64,000 bases of DNA from Immersiella caudata (taxonomy: Eukaryota > Ascomycota > Sordariomycetes > Sordariales > Lasiosphaeriaceae), in contig JAULSU010000003.1 in NCBI GenBank assembly GCA_030512335.1, positions 558,001 to 622,000 on the forward strand. The letters are read 5' to 3'. Made by a program: the position numbers and the translations under genes. Positions 1-10,064 of the stretch are shown here, in pieces. The notes beneath the pieces were generated by a model that had not been told where the DNA came from, made no database searches, and was given only the letters and a program-made list of their open reading frames with translations. Numbering within the stretch: position 1 is the stretch's first letter; each line of letters opens with the position of its first letter.

Positions 1-2
1 GG

Positions 3-212
3 CCTGGCATGGCGCGTTTCCACGTTGAAGATGACGAGGAGACGGCGTTGTTTGCCCGGCGGCGTGGTGGCTTGTCGCATGCCGGTGGGCATGTAAACGG
101 GATCAAGATGGCTAACTCGTGGTGGTTGGCCATCATTGCTGGCCTTGTGTGGCTCCTCATTGCTGTCATGAACGTCGCCAATTTGGTGCTGCTGGGGCTC
201 GGACAGGGGTAG
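3..212 (+). CDS. C-terminal end of an Nramp-like metal transporter (partial)
   Basis: The frame is open from the left edge and ends in TAG, so only the last ~70 residues are present. They hold an acidic stretch (HVEDDEETALFARRR) followed by one hydrophobic helix (WWLAIIAGLVWLLIAVMNVA) and a short LVLLGLGQG tail. This resembles the last transmembrane segment of fungal Nramp (Smf-type) manganese/iron transporters, which also follow a charged cytosolic loop with a KMAN-like lead-in. The family call rests on one helix and its lead-in only. Another multi-spanning transporter is possible. An intron upstream cannot be excluded. Confidence 0.45.
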   Translation, partial: PGMARFHVEDDEETALFARRRGGLSHAGGHVNGIKMANSWWLAIIAGLVWLLIAVMNVANLVLLGLGQG

Positions 213-642
213 GTGTGAGTTGCTTGGTCCACATGACCTACTATTTGGGACCGGGGAGAATCGGACGGCGTTCAACACAGCCATCCCGTTGAAGCTGATG
301 GTAACGAGACGGAGATTTGAGGCCGAGAACAGGTACGTCTAGGGAAGATGCTCTGGCGTGGGGTTGTCAACAACCGCCAAGAAAAGGGAGTCGTGGTTAC
401 CAACAACCAAGACAAGGAAAGTGCAAATTTGAGTATGAGCAGAGTGTGAAACCCGACCTGCACACAGTCATTACCGATTATCTTCTTCAGTAGCCCTACT
501 TGCAAAAAAAAAAAAAAACTTTCACCTGCTCGAAAATACAGCGCACTGCCATTGCTTTTGGAGAGTGTGGGTCCTGGCGCCTGCAGCCAAAAATGCTGGC
601 TCCACTGGAGCCTGGACATCCACTTCCACAGAGAATACAAAG

Positions 643-714
643 CTTCCTGGCCGGGAATCGAACCCGGAGCTTCGCGGTGAAAGCGCGATATGTTAGCCGT
701 TACACTACCAAGAA
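643..714 (-). tRNA. tRNA-Glu (anticodon UUC)
   Basis: Read on the minus strand the 72-nt sequence folds as a cloverleaf. The acceptor stem TTCTTGG pairs with CCAGGAA with one G-U. The D arm is GTGT...ACAT. The anticodon stem TCGCG/CGCGA is perfect, with loop CTTTCAC (anticodon TTC). The T arm contains GGTTCGATTCC, and the discriminator base is G. No intron is seen. It decodes GAA. Confidence 0.94.
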
Positions 715-1405
715 CTGGAATTGTTGAAATTATGGTTTGGTAATTTCTGTCGTGCGCTGCGGGCTCGGTGGTCGCGAGGCATCACTGCTGTTCACAGGTC
801 ATTGGCGCCTTGGTAATCGGCAGTTCCAGATATCTGGCAATCACAGTTTATGCAAGACTGGGATGGCTTTTTAGTTTAACGATTCTTCTAATGCGCCAAG
901 TTGTATCGATGTTTGTACTTTGCGCGTGGTGAGTCTGGAGATCGCCCCGCCGGTCGCCCTGATTGGCTTGGAGGCAAAAAGGGGTGGAAAGTATGTAAAC
1001 AAAGCATTGTCTTCCCAGGTCTTCACTCTACTTTCTCGGACTCGGCATGACTGAATCCGGCTGATTAAAGACCCGCCATCGAGCGTGGCCAATAGTGGCT
1101 GAAATGCGTGTTGAAAGGGGAATGCCGCTGCGGGTTGGGGACTGGATCAGTAGGTACTCTCAACACAGGCAGGGCAACGAATGAGTTCAACGAGTGTTGA
1201 CCCGGCCGAGGACTCCCCATGACAAATTTACCCCCCTGACACACGCAGGCAACCTACGAGACTGACGCCCTCCCTCGGGAATTTGTCTCCGAGGCCGCCA
1301 TTCAAAGCGGCATGGGCTGCGGTCTCCTCATGAGCCCCTATCCCGGGTACTGCCGCCACTGACATCTGAACCTGATGTTTGCTCACACTTCAAAATACAA
1401 ACAGC
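715..1405. other. Gene-less stretch
   Basis: I see no convincing coding frame, RNA gene or repeat here. It separates tRNA-Glu from the 3' end of the minus-strand gene that stops at 1406, so the right part may be that gene's 3' UTR. Confidence 0.5.
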
Positions 1406-2430
1406 CTACACCAACAACAATGCCGCAAGCACACTCGCAAACAAAACAGACGTTGCCACCGCAGGCATGTTCCTCGGCCCAGTACTAGCAGCCTTTGGAT
1501 TTGGCGCACCCGCCTTGCTGTTTTGCGTCGCGTTGACAGACCGAACGCAAGCCAGCTTCGCCGAGTTCGTCACCCGAGCGACCTCACCGGTCTGATTGGC
1601 AGACTCAGACTGCCCCCACATCACCAACACCGGCCACGCCGTACTTCCAATCCGATCATAGTCCTTCCTGGTTCCCCCTTCTCGCTCCGGCCCGCCGTAC
1701 CGCACAACATGAAACTTCCCCTCCGGCCACTCCCTAATCTGGCTCGCGTTGAAAGCTACCGCCCGCGTTAGCATCACCCTCGCTTCTCACGCCCAGAGAC
1801 AAATTACTCACTCCTAGCAACACACCCCCCACCCCCCCTCAGCACACCCCTCGCCTCCTCGCTGCACCCACCAATCCCCGCCAAGCTCGGACAAGCACAA
1901 GCCACATGCCCGTTCTGCACTCTATACCCCCTCACCGCCTCCTCCTCCACCCCCTTCACACACTCGGCACTCAGCACTCTCCCGCAGCTCCCGTCGTCCT
2001 CTCTCATCCTCTCGGGGTACTTTCCGTCCTCGTCCACGTCCGCCCTCCACTCCAGCACGCAAATCTGCCACGAGTCGTGGACGTTCCCCGCGTCAGGCAC
2101 GCTCAACGAGATCCAAGCACCGGTGTATCCGTGGCCGTAACCGGTAGGAAGGTTGATTTCCTCCTTGGTGGTGACGGTTAGGGACCACCCCAGGATGGGC
2201 TCGAGGGGGAGGTCCGGGGCGGTGTAGGAGGTGGAGGTGTTGGGGCCGGGGAGGGGGTAGATGCCTTGGGCGTCGGCCTCGCCGAGGCTGACGTCGAAGA
2301 GGGATGCGGCGAAGTTGTGAGGGCCTGCGCCGGCGCCGGCGCCGAAGGAGTCTCCGGCGAGGTGTCGTTGGGAGGTGGAAGGGGTTGCGGAGAGGAGGAG
2401 GGTTAGGAGGAGGAGGAGGAGGGGATGCAT
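1406..2430 (-). CDS. Secreted protein with GPI-anchor-type C-terminus, unknown function
   Basis: Two exons: 2430..1812 and 1755..1406, joined across an intron that starts GTGAGT and ends GGTAG, with a GCTAAC branch site. The phases agree and give about 322 aa. The N-terminus is a classic signal peptide (MHPLLLLLLTLLLSATPSTS). The body is a cysteine-containing ectodomain with an NTST glycosylation sequon. The C-terminus ends in a small-residue spacer and a hydrophobic tail (MPAVATSVLFASVLAALLLV) with nothing after it, the usual GPI-attachment layout. No catalytic domain is recognised. It is expected at the plasma membrane or cell wall. It is divergently oriented from the small secreted protein at 3029. 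Confidence 0.72.
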
Positions 2431-3028
2431 AATGGTGGGTTTGATTTGTTGAACCTTTGGAGCGAGGAAATCAGTGAGGTTGATCGCCGGGAATGGGGGG
2501 CTCGCCGGAGTGGATGGTGGTCTTGACTTTATTTGACTTTATTTCTTGCGTCGGAACCGTGTTGCTGGGCCGCCATGTTGGCTGTGCGGCTGTGCGGCGC
2601 CCTACAAGGCAGACGCTCAAGCAGGAGGATTCCGGTTGATGTCATTGTTGATCGCCGGGTGTAACCACGCGTGTCATGTTTGCTCGCGAGCGGGCCAATC
2701 AGGCTCAAGCGCAATTTGTACATGCTCAGACTAACATGGCGATCTTGCCGGTAAATAGCCATCAAGGGATCAGTTCAGGGCCTCGCATTTCACTCGCATG
2801 GCTCTCGCATCGCGGCGCGGGAGCGTGTTCTGACGTCAATTCGCTGGGTCCCCAGCTGCGCCCCCCCTGCCTGGCGGTGCCAAAGGAGTGTCGGGGGGTT
2901 ATGATAACCGAGAAAACCCCCGATAGATTGGGGACGCCAAAGTTGCCATAAAACTCGCGCCCCCTCTGCCTGGCGGCGCAAAGGACTCGGATTCTGGAGG
3001 CGCCCAAACTTCCACCAGCAAAATCGCA
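2431..3028. other. Divergent intergenic region
   Basis: This region lies between two secreted-protein genes that point away from each other. It contains pyrimidine-rich leaders but no coding frame or RNA gene that I can support. It probably holds both promoters. Confidence 0.4.
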
Positions 3029-3590
3029 ATGCGTCTGTTCGTTCTCGCTTTGTTTTCTCTCGCCGCGCTTGTCGCTGGCGTTGATTTCAACACCAACCAT
3101 CACATCACCGGCCCAGAACTCGCCGGCCGCGCTCTCGTCAAGCGAAGCTGCGACCAGGGCTCATGGAAGGTCACCAGAGAGGCATACACCATGCCGGCCA
3201 ACGGGTCGCAGCCCCTCATCTTTGGAATCTCGGGCCCCAGTCGGATTTTGTTGACAAGGACGCGCAAGGCATCATGGAGCAACACCATGGGTCTCAGCTT
3301 CGAGGATGCGCGCTCGTTGAACACGAGCTTTGAGCTGAGGGAGACTGCTGAGGACTCGACGGAACGCGAGCTCATTGCCCAGCCTGGGCAGTTTGGCCAT
3401 GTGGCGTTTACGGCGATCCTACTCTGCGAGACAGGTAAGGCTCGAAAGGACAACTTGCGGGAACGATGCTGACGATGGATTTGTAGGAACTGCGAGATGC
3501 AATGGTGGAGAGGTGTCGGGGGAGATCTGCACTCCGAGAGTCCAAGGGACTGGCCTTGACGGAGTCATCAACATAGTCACGACGAGCTGA
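3029..3590 (+). CDS. Small secreted cysteine-containing protein with KR pro-site
   Basis: Two exons: 3029..3434 and 3487..3590, with a 52-nt intron GTAAGG...TGTAG. The frame is kept through the join and gives 169 aa. A signal peptide (MRLFVLALFSLAALVAG) is followed by a short pro-region ending in LVKR, a Kex2-type dibasic site. The mature chain would begin SCDQGSW. Four cysteines remain in the mature part (after KR, in LLCETG, in ARCN and in EICTP), enough for two disulfides. No domain is recognised. Size, signal and pro-site match candidate effectors or secreted stress proteins. Its stop lies 50 bp from the convergent monooxygenase stop. Confidence 0.72.
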
Positions 3591-3640
3591 GCAATTTTGA
3601 ACCTCCTGTGTGTATTCAAATGTTTTTCTGAGTGTTTTGT

Positions 3641-4975
3641 TTATGCAAAGAACTTGTTCTTCGGCCTCGGCAATCCGAGATGCTCCCGCAACGTTGTGCC
3701 CTCGTAGTCTTCCCTGAACAATCCGCGGCGTTGCAGTTCGGGAACCAACTTCTGAACGACATCGTCCAATCCCTGGGGGACATGGGGAAACGTGACCGTG
3801 AAACCATCCGCTCCCTCCTGTTCCAACCAGACAGTCATCTCATCTGCAATCGTATCAGGCGTTCCCACAAAGGCCAACCCGGAATACCCGCCGTATCGCT
3901 GAGCCAGCTGGCGCACCGTGAGCCCCTCATCTGCTGCGAGCTTGACCACTCCTGCCCGGCTGGTCTTGCTTGCGTTGGTGTCGGGTAAATCGGTTGGGAG
4001 AGGTCCGTCAGGGTCGAACTTTGATGCGTCGAGCCCGAGGGCAATCGAAAGGGAGGCGATGGCGCTGTCGTAGTGCACAAACGAGTCCAACTCGAGACGC
4101 TTCGCTTTTGCGTCGTCGACGGTATCGCCGACAATGACAAGCGCTGCTGGCAGAATCCTGATGTGTTCTTTGCTGCGACCGGCAACCACCGCCCGCCCCT
4201 TGATATCTGCGTACAACTCCTTGGCTGATGCCAAATCTCGAGGCGAGCAAAACACCACCTCGGCGGTCTCGGCGGCCAGCTGCCTTCCTGGCTCGGACTG
4301 CCCCGCCTGGACGATCACCGGCCAGCCCTGCACAGGACGCGCAATGTTCAGAGGGCCTCTGACCTTGAGGTCGTCCCCCTTGTGGTCCAACACATGCATC
4401 TTCTCTGGGTCAAAGTAGATACCGCTCTCTCTGTCGCGAACGAATGCGTCATCAGCGAAGCTGTCCCACAGGCCGGTGACAACGTCGTAGAACTCGCGCG
4501 CCCGCTTGTAGCGGTCACCGTGCTCCACGTGCTCGTCCAGACCAAAGTTCTTGGCGGCATCGGGATTCGCAGTCGTCACAATGTTCCACGCCGCGCGGCC
4601 GTTGCTGAGATGGTCCAGTGAGGCGAAGCGTCGGGCGATGTGATAGGGCTCATCAAACGTGGTAGAGGCTGTCGCGGCCAAGCCAATCTTGTCCGTGACC
4701 ACCGACAGCGCGGAAAGCAGCGTGAACGGCTCAAAGGATGTGACGGTGTGGCTGCGCTTGAGGGCTTCGACGGGCATGTTCAACACGGCCAAGTGATCTG
4801 CCATGAAGAAGGCGTCGAACTTGGCCGCCTCGAGCTTGGTGATGAAGGATTTGAGGTGCGAGAGGTTGAAGTTTGCGTCTGGGTATGCGCCTGGGTACCG
4901 CCATGCGCCGGTATGCAGGCTCACTGGCCTCATGAAGGCTGTGAGATGCAACTTTTTGCGTGTCGGATCTGCCAT
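3641..4975 (-). CDS. FMN-dependent flavin monooxygenase, NtaA/SnaA/DszA (SoxA) family
   Basis: Single exon, 444 aa, with the ATG chosen at MADPTRKK, where homology starts. The open frame runs further upstream but looks non-coding. The protein is a bacterial-luciferase-like TIM barrel. It has HTGAWRYPGA near the N-terminus, FFMADHLAVLN, SAAxT-like strands (LAATASTTFDEPYHIARRFA), SNGRAAWNIVTTANPDAA and GWPVIVQAGQSEPGRQLAAE, all typical of reduced-flavin monooxygenases acting on nitrilotriacetate, dibenzothiophene sulfone and similar compounds. FMNH2 would come from a separate reductase, which is not in the window. Length fits the family (about 440-460). The C-terminus (NKFFA) is not a peroxisomal signal. 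It is intron-free, so bacterial ancestry is possible. Confidence 0.93.
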   Translation of the reverse strand: MADPTRKKLHLTAFMRPVSLHTGAWRYPGAYPDANFNLSHLKSFITKLEAAKFDAFFMADHLAVLNMPVEALKRSHTVTSFEPFTLLSALSVVTDKIGLAATASTTFDEPYHIARRFASLDHLSNGRAAWNIVTTANPDAAKNFGLDEHVEHGDRYKRAREFYDVVTGLWDSFADDAFVRDRESGIYFDPEKMHVLDHKGDDLKVRGPLNIARPVQGWPVIVQAGQSEPGRQLAAETAEVVFCSPRDLASAKELYADIKGRAVVAGRSKEHIRILPAALVIVGDTVDDAKAKRLELDSFVHYDSAIASLSIALGLDASKFDPDGPLPTDLPDTNASKTSRAGVVKLAADEGLTVRQLAQRYGGYSGLAFVGTPDTIADEMTVWLEQEGADGFTVTFPHVPQGLDDVVQKLVPELQRRGLFREDYEGTTLREHLGLPRPKNKFFA

Positions 4976-5636
4976 GCCGAAAGAGGGTCTTTCGTTTCTG
5001 GGGATTCTCTGAAGGTGGGCTAGGTAGGGGGGACTTGCGATGTGGTAAACCGTAGGAGACCGGCGCGATAATAAGGATGCCTGGAACCTGTATTCAAGGG
5101 AAATGGACCGGATGATTATTAATTCAGAGTTGGGTGAAGTGCAATCATGGCCTTGGGGCTCCGAAGGCGTGATGCGGGGCGGGTATGGCAACATGCAAGC
5201 TTGCCGGGCGAAGGAGCAGTCACCGTCCCATCCGATTTTTCCCAGTTTATCTCCGATCTGACAATCTTCCCGCACTCGGATGCTCAATCCCCCATGCAAT
5301 GTCGTGTGGGAAAGGGGGGGGAGGGGCGGGGGGGAGAGGGGGCGAAAACAACTATACGGTTGTTGATAGGGGGAACCCTAACCCTCAGTAAGCGTGTCAG
5401 CTGGGAAGCCAAGATGCTGAGATGTCAGACGGCGGCCTGGAGTTGCGCCGATGCTGCTTCGCGCATCAACTCTCACCAACCTCAGAGCAGCTGCAACGAA
5501 GCACTGTCGTCCATATTGAGGTGTCTCCTGCCAGTCCAAGACAAAGGATCGCTCGGGCAGGCAATATAGTCGTCTCGGCAATCGCGAGGTGGCGCGTCGG
5601 ACGCACGACGCGTGATCCGCACGGTGACGCGTGACC
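4976..5636. other. Divergent intergenic region with G-rich run
   Basis: This is the shared upstream region of the monooxygenase (minus) and the YdeI-type gene (plus). A purine run, almost all G, lies around 5309-5343. No RNA gene or credible small ORF is seen. Confidence 0.4.
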
Positions 5637-6281
5637 ATGTCCCGGACGACCAGATCAGCAGCAAAAGCCGTTCGGGCAGCTGCTGCACCCGTCGCATCGC
5701 CAACTCCTCCGACATCAGCACTCCCAATCCACTTTTTCAAGGACATGCAGGCATGGGAGAGCTGGCTCGAGATCAACCATCGGACGGAAACCATCGGAGT
5801 TTTCCTCAAGATCAGCAAGAAGGGGTGTGCGGTGCCCTCGGTAACCTATGATGAGGCGGTCGACACGGCGCTGTGCTTTGGGTGGATAGACGGACAGCGA
5901 AAGACGCACGACGACAGCCATTTCATCCAGAGGTTTACTCCGCGTCGCAAAGCCAGCATTTGGTCGAAGAGGAACGTCGACAAGGTCGCAGCGCTCACGG
6001 CAGCCGGCCGAATGAGACCCGCGGGGCAGAATGAAGTGGACGCGGCCAAGGCAGACGGGCGGTGGGAAAAGGCGTATGCGGGATCGAGCACGGTTGTGGT
6101 GCCCGCGGATTTTCAGGTGGCGCTGGATCGGAACAAAAAGGCCAAGACGTTCTTTGAGTCGCTGGGAAAGACGAAACGTTGGCCGTTCCTCTGGAGGATA
6201 GAGACTGCAAAGCGAGCCGAGACGCGGAAGAAGCGCATCGAGGAGTTTGTTGCGTTGCTTGCGCAGGGGAAAGCTCTGTAG
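5637..6281 (+). CDS. YdeI/OmpD-associated family protein
   Basis: Intron-free, 214 aa from the ATG at MSRTTRSAAK. A basic, Ala/Pro-rich leader of about 30 residues precedes the conserved core. Core blocks are WESWLEINH, GVFLKISKKG, VTYDEAVDTALCFGWIDGQ, FIQRFTPRRKASIWSKRN and the C-terminal ETAKRAETRKKRIEEFV. These are the hallmarks of the bacterial YdeI/OmdA family (bacteriocin or antimicrobial tolerance in enterobacteria). In fungi the biochemical role is unknown. The leader could be a fungal addition, perhaps targeting. Lack of introns and the mainly bacterial family suggest horizontal acquisition, which is an inference. Confidence 0.9.
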   Translation: MSRTTRSAAKAVRAAAAPVASPTPPTSALPIHFFKDMQAWESWLEINHRTETIGVFLKISKKGCAVPSVTYDEAVDTALCFGWIDGQRKTHDDSHFIQRFTPRRKASIWSKRNVDKVAALTAAGRMRPAGQNEVDAAKADGRWEKAYAGSSTVVVPADFQVALDRNKKAKTFFESLGKTKRWPFLWRIETAKRAETRKKRIEEFVALLAQGKAL

Positions 6282-7764
6282 TAAATGACACTCGACAGCA
6301 GTTATTGCCGAAAGTCGGTGACTAATTGGGAAGGCACCACCTCAGCTGGAGAAGTTCGACACCGCTGGAAGAATGTCGCTTTGCTCTCGATCCTCAAATA
6401 CAACCAACTATCTTGCGTGTGTTCCTGTCGTTGCTGTCTCGCCGTCGTATTCCCGCCCAACTCCGCGCATCACCAATATCGACCGACGAAAGAAACGCCC
6501 TCCTGCACTCATCCCTGCCGAATATCCTGCCGAATGTCGAAATTCATTAGTAGCCGCTTTTGAGACCTGTAATTCGACCTTATCAGTCACGCACCGCTTC
6601 TCTGTGCCACCAACTGTCCGCAACTCACAATGCAATCATCGGCACCCTGGATGATCCAAATGGACGGCGGCTCTTTTTCCTCGATCAGCAAACTCCCGCC
6701 GTCGACCGGTTCCGAGCACAGCGCTTGGGAGTTCCACATACCCTGGACAGGCACGGAGAAGATGCTTGAAAGGTGCTCGGCCTGATCCGAGCCAAGTGTT
6801 TGCTGACGTATGTCTCCTGGCCTCTCAACAAAAGAGGCGGCCTTGGGTTGAAGCTAGCACTCTCTGGATCCATTGCGCAATGCTGGCCGATGACTAGGTA
6901 GGTACCTTTATCGACATTTGCGGCCAGCCCGTCGCTAGCAGCAAGGCCAAGGCGCCACCAGAGTCCTGTCCAGCAGCGGCAACGCGGCCGAGATCAAGAG
7001 ATACATGCTCTCCCATGTCGAAGAGACAACGCCAACGAGCGAGGTGCTGAGCCAAGTCTGGAAGTCGCGAACATTGACGAAGATCTGGGGGGCCGTTGCT
7101 TTCGGCAAGAGTCGATGAGGGGTTCTCACCATACGATAAGGAATAGGGTCTTTTACACTTAGCCTTTAGATTCCACTATGTATGTAAGTGATATGTAGCT
7201 GGAGAAGGAGATTAGCGACGGGGTAGGGATCGTAAAGGCCCCTATGTCTTATCTGCATAAAGCAAGGGAGGTGTTAAGGCTATTAAAGGAGGAGGGCCTA
7301 AGCGGGACGGCAGTTCCAAGGGTGTATTATAATGCCTTTAAGTGGTAATTATAAATTGGGACCAGGCAAGGGCGAAGGTGCTTACTGGAAGGCGGTATAC
7401 CAGCTGGGTTATGGTAGAGGAAGAGGATATCGAGGATGCGGTGAGGGCGAAGGGGTTGCTGAAAGGTCGGCGGCATATAGGCTTTTGGGGACGACGGGGA
7501 AGTGGAAATAGGCGTTGGCGAAGGTTCCAGAGGGGTTGAGCGAGGAGGCGTTTGAGAAGTGGTTGTGGAAGGAGAAGAGCTCGGTTTGATGGCATGGTCG
7601 TCATTCTTGTACCAGGAAAAGGGTAACGGGGTGAGTTTGATATATAGGTAGTTATTTCCTCTTTGTATATGGGATCTCAATTGCTGACACAGCCCGGTAC
7701 CCCTCTTGTGACACATCTTCATATAGAATATCGAACTATCAATCCCCCTCAAAGAACCAGACGG
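6282..7764. other. Long stretch with only degenerate coding traces
   Basis: No intact gene. A 51-residue ORF starts at ATG 6630 in good context (CTCACAATG) and stops at 6785. It may be a first exon, but I could not find a convincing continuation. Between about 6950 and 7110 one plus frame reads like real protein (SGNAAEIKRYMLSHVEET, then EVLSQVWKSRTLTKIWG) and stops. Around 7200-7340 another frame reads KAREVLRLLKEEGLSGTAV. These look like remains of one or two decayed genes of unknown family. Confidence 0.4.
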
Positions 7765-9117
7765 CTACACCCAGAACTCAGACTTCCCCCCCCTAATCCT
7801 CCGCCAAACACGACCTAGCCAAATCCGGCTCTGCCTCCCCCGCCCCAACGCAGCCCTCCCCCTTTCCTCTCTCAACTCCCCCTCCAACTCAACGGCCCTC
7901 CCCTTCTGCTCTCTCAGCTTCCTCTCCAGTTCAACAGCCCGCTGGCCCGCTGCCCCCAGCGCCTCCTGCGTATCTCCCAATTCCCTCACCAACTCCGTGT
8001 TCTGCGCACCAGCTGACTCGAGCTTCCCCTTCAACGTTGCAACCTCCTCCGACAAAGCACGATTCCCCTCCGAACCTGCAGCGAGTTTCTTCTCTGCCTC
8101 TTGGCGGAGGTTCCTAAACTTGGTCTGCGCGGCGTCGCGTTCCCTCTCGGCTTGCTGCACGCGGGAGTTGTACTCCTGCGCTTGTGTTTCGAGATCCTGC
8201 TTTGCCTTTTCTCTAAGGCGGGTTAATTCTGTGGTGTGTTGGAAGAGTACCGCTCGGAGCTCGCCGTCTTTTACTTCGGTGAGTTTTTGAAGCTGTGAAG
8301 CCAGATCCTTTTTGTATTGTTCTACGAGGTGGTTCTTTTCTGAAGAGAGAGTGGTGACCTGTTGTTGGGTGCGTGATAGTTCGTCTGAGACGGTTGTGAG
8401 CTGCTGGCGAGTGCCTGCTGGCTCGTCTGAGGTGGTGGTGAGCTGCTGTTTTGTGCGCGCCAGCTCGTTTGAGGCGGTGGATATGTCTAGATCCTTTTGG
8501 GCGAGAGCCATGTTGAGAGTTTCGATTCTGGATGTGAGGGTAGAGATTTTTGTCCGGGCGTCGAGAAGCTGTTGCTCGGTTTGGGGGGTGTTGTTGGTGG
8601 AAGATTCGCCATTCGCCCCGAAGACGAATCGCGGAATTGGAGGGCCAAGAGGTGAGGTGAATGGGGACAACTTGAGATTCTCTTGCGAGCTTGGCGGCGT
8701 GGGGTTCCCGAAGTTGAATATGGAGGGGGTAGGCTGTGTGGCGTTGGGCCGTTCCGGGGTCGAAGGGAGGGGAGGGATTTCTGCCGGCGTTGTGGCCGCG
8801 AGCGCTTCGACTTGGTCCATCCACTTGGTGGCAATTGTCCCTCTTTGCTTCTTGTGCCAGTTCCCGCACAAGCACACGGCAGCCAATCGTGTGAGTTCTT
8901 GGATGGTTATTTCAGAGGGGTGCTTTCTACCAAGGGCCGAGAGCATCACCTGGGCTTCGAGTCTGTCATCGTCGCCTATGTCCCACCTCTCGGTGGTCCA
9001 TCCGCATCGCTTGCCCCTTCGCCCATTGCTGCCGCAGACTCCAGAGCACTGGATATCTCCTTCTGGCGCGATACCCCTGAGGTTGAAAAGTGCTTCGGGA
9101 TCCCATCGCATCGCCAT
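7765..9117 (-). CDS. Coiled-coil protein with N-terminal Cys/His module
   Basis: Single exon, 450 aa from the first in-frame ATG (MAMRWDPEALF). Residues 20-90 carry a Cys-rich module: IQCSGVCGSNGRRGKRCGW, about 45 residues, then VCLCGNWHKK. That spacing resembles the short module found ahead of GIY-YIG-like (T5orf172) domains in some fungal proteins, but no such domain follows here. A Pro/Thr-rich linker leads into an uninterrupted coiled coil from about residue 180 to 430. It includes imperfect repeats of a TSDEPAGTRQQLTT-like unit and then KLREQKGRAVELEGELREE. The tail is basic. Function is unknown. A structural or scaffolding role is a guess. Confidence 0.75.
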   Translation of the reverse strand: MAMRWDPEALFNLRGIAPEGDIQCSGVCGSNGRRGKRCGWTTERWDIGDDDRLEAQVMLSALGRKHPSEITIQELTRLAAVCLCGNWHKKQRGTIATKWMDQVEALAATTPAEIPPLPSTPERPNATQPTPSIFNFGNPTPPSSQENLKLSPFTSPLGPPIPRFVFGANGESSTNNTPQTEQQLLDARTKISTLTSRIETLNMALAQKDLDISTASNELARTKQQLTTTSDEPAGTRQQLTTVSDELSRTQQQVTTLSSEKNHLVEQYKKDLASQLQKLTEVKDGELRAVLFQHTTELTRLREKAKQDLETQAQEYNSRVQQAERERDAAQTKFRNLRQEAEKKLAAGSEGNRALSEEVATLKGKLESAGAQNTELVRELGDTQEALGAAGQRAVELERKLREQKGRAVELEGELREERGRAALGRGRQSRIWLGRVWRRIRGGKSEFWV

Positions 9118-10064
9118 GCTTGTCGTTTTGCTTATGTCGAGTTGAAATGTGCTGTACTGCAATTGACTGATAGTTCTAACGACTGGGAACCAGAGATTTT
9201 ATCATGGTCCAAAACGCGCTGCCACTCGACTTCGCCGCAATTGCGTGGGTGCACACGCCTGCCGCTTCTCCGGATCGAAAGGGGCAGTGGTCGCCCCCTG
9301 AGTTTCAGTGATTTAGAGAGCCCTGATTGGCTCAGAGCAACTGCCAACCAACACTGCCACAGCCACTATCGGGTCCAACACATTTGGCCCGCGTCCGCAC
9401 AAGGCGCACTGCTATGCACTGCACCCCTGAAGGCGACATTCACCGACGACGTCCTCCCACCTGAAACGTATTGGAATTGTGCGCCTCACAAGGCTCGCGC
9501 TAAGGGCTGGACTCTCCCAATTCAATTGTTGGCAAGCGACTTTCACTTGGTACTGTAAGGCTTGGAAGGAGCGTTGGAATGAATGACGGAATTGGCCCCA
9601 CCTTCGGCATGGTATTTCAGGAGGGCGGTTTGGCCCTGAAAACTTCAATCGAACAAGCATCTTTTCCACCAGTCTTTCGGCACGCTTTGGGACAATATTG
9701 TCGTCGATGCCGCCCACGCCGAGGGAAAGAGATATTAGGGGGGAGGGGGAGGGGAGGGGCATTTCTAGGTCATTTGGAAAGAGTGATCAGCCGCAGAAAG
9801 TTTCAATCAATTCATTCCTCCATTCACCATGTGGCCATTACTTCTGGCCCCCGTAGGTACAATCGGTCAACCGACAATCTCCACATTCTTGCAATAGACG
9901 CTGAACTCTCTGCTGTATGACCTCAATCGCGAGAAAGAAGTCCTTCATCTGGGCCTGAAAGGCAACTGCTCGGTTTTTCAATAAACCACTCTCCTTTAAA
10001 ATCAGTATCATCAATCCAACCACACCGCATTCGCACATCACCTCCCCCCTCCCCTCACTCCGAG
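9118..10064. other. Intergenic, nothing recognised
   Basis: No gene supported. The left part is the upstream region of the coiled-coil gene. The right part is the downstream end of the lactonase pseudogene. Confidence 0.4.

Noticed and set aside
272..640. 122-codon minus ORF between the transporter end and tRNA-Glu
   Set aside because: Lys/Phe runs come from a poly-A tract; no domain, no splice support.
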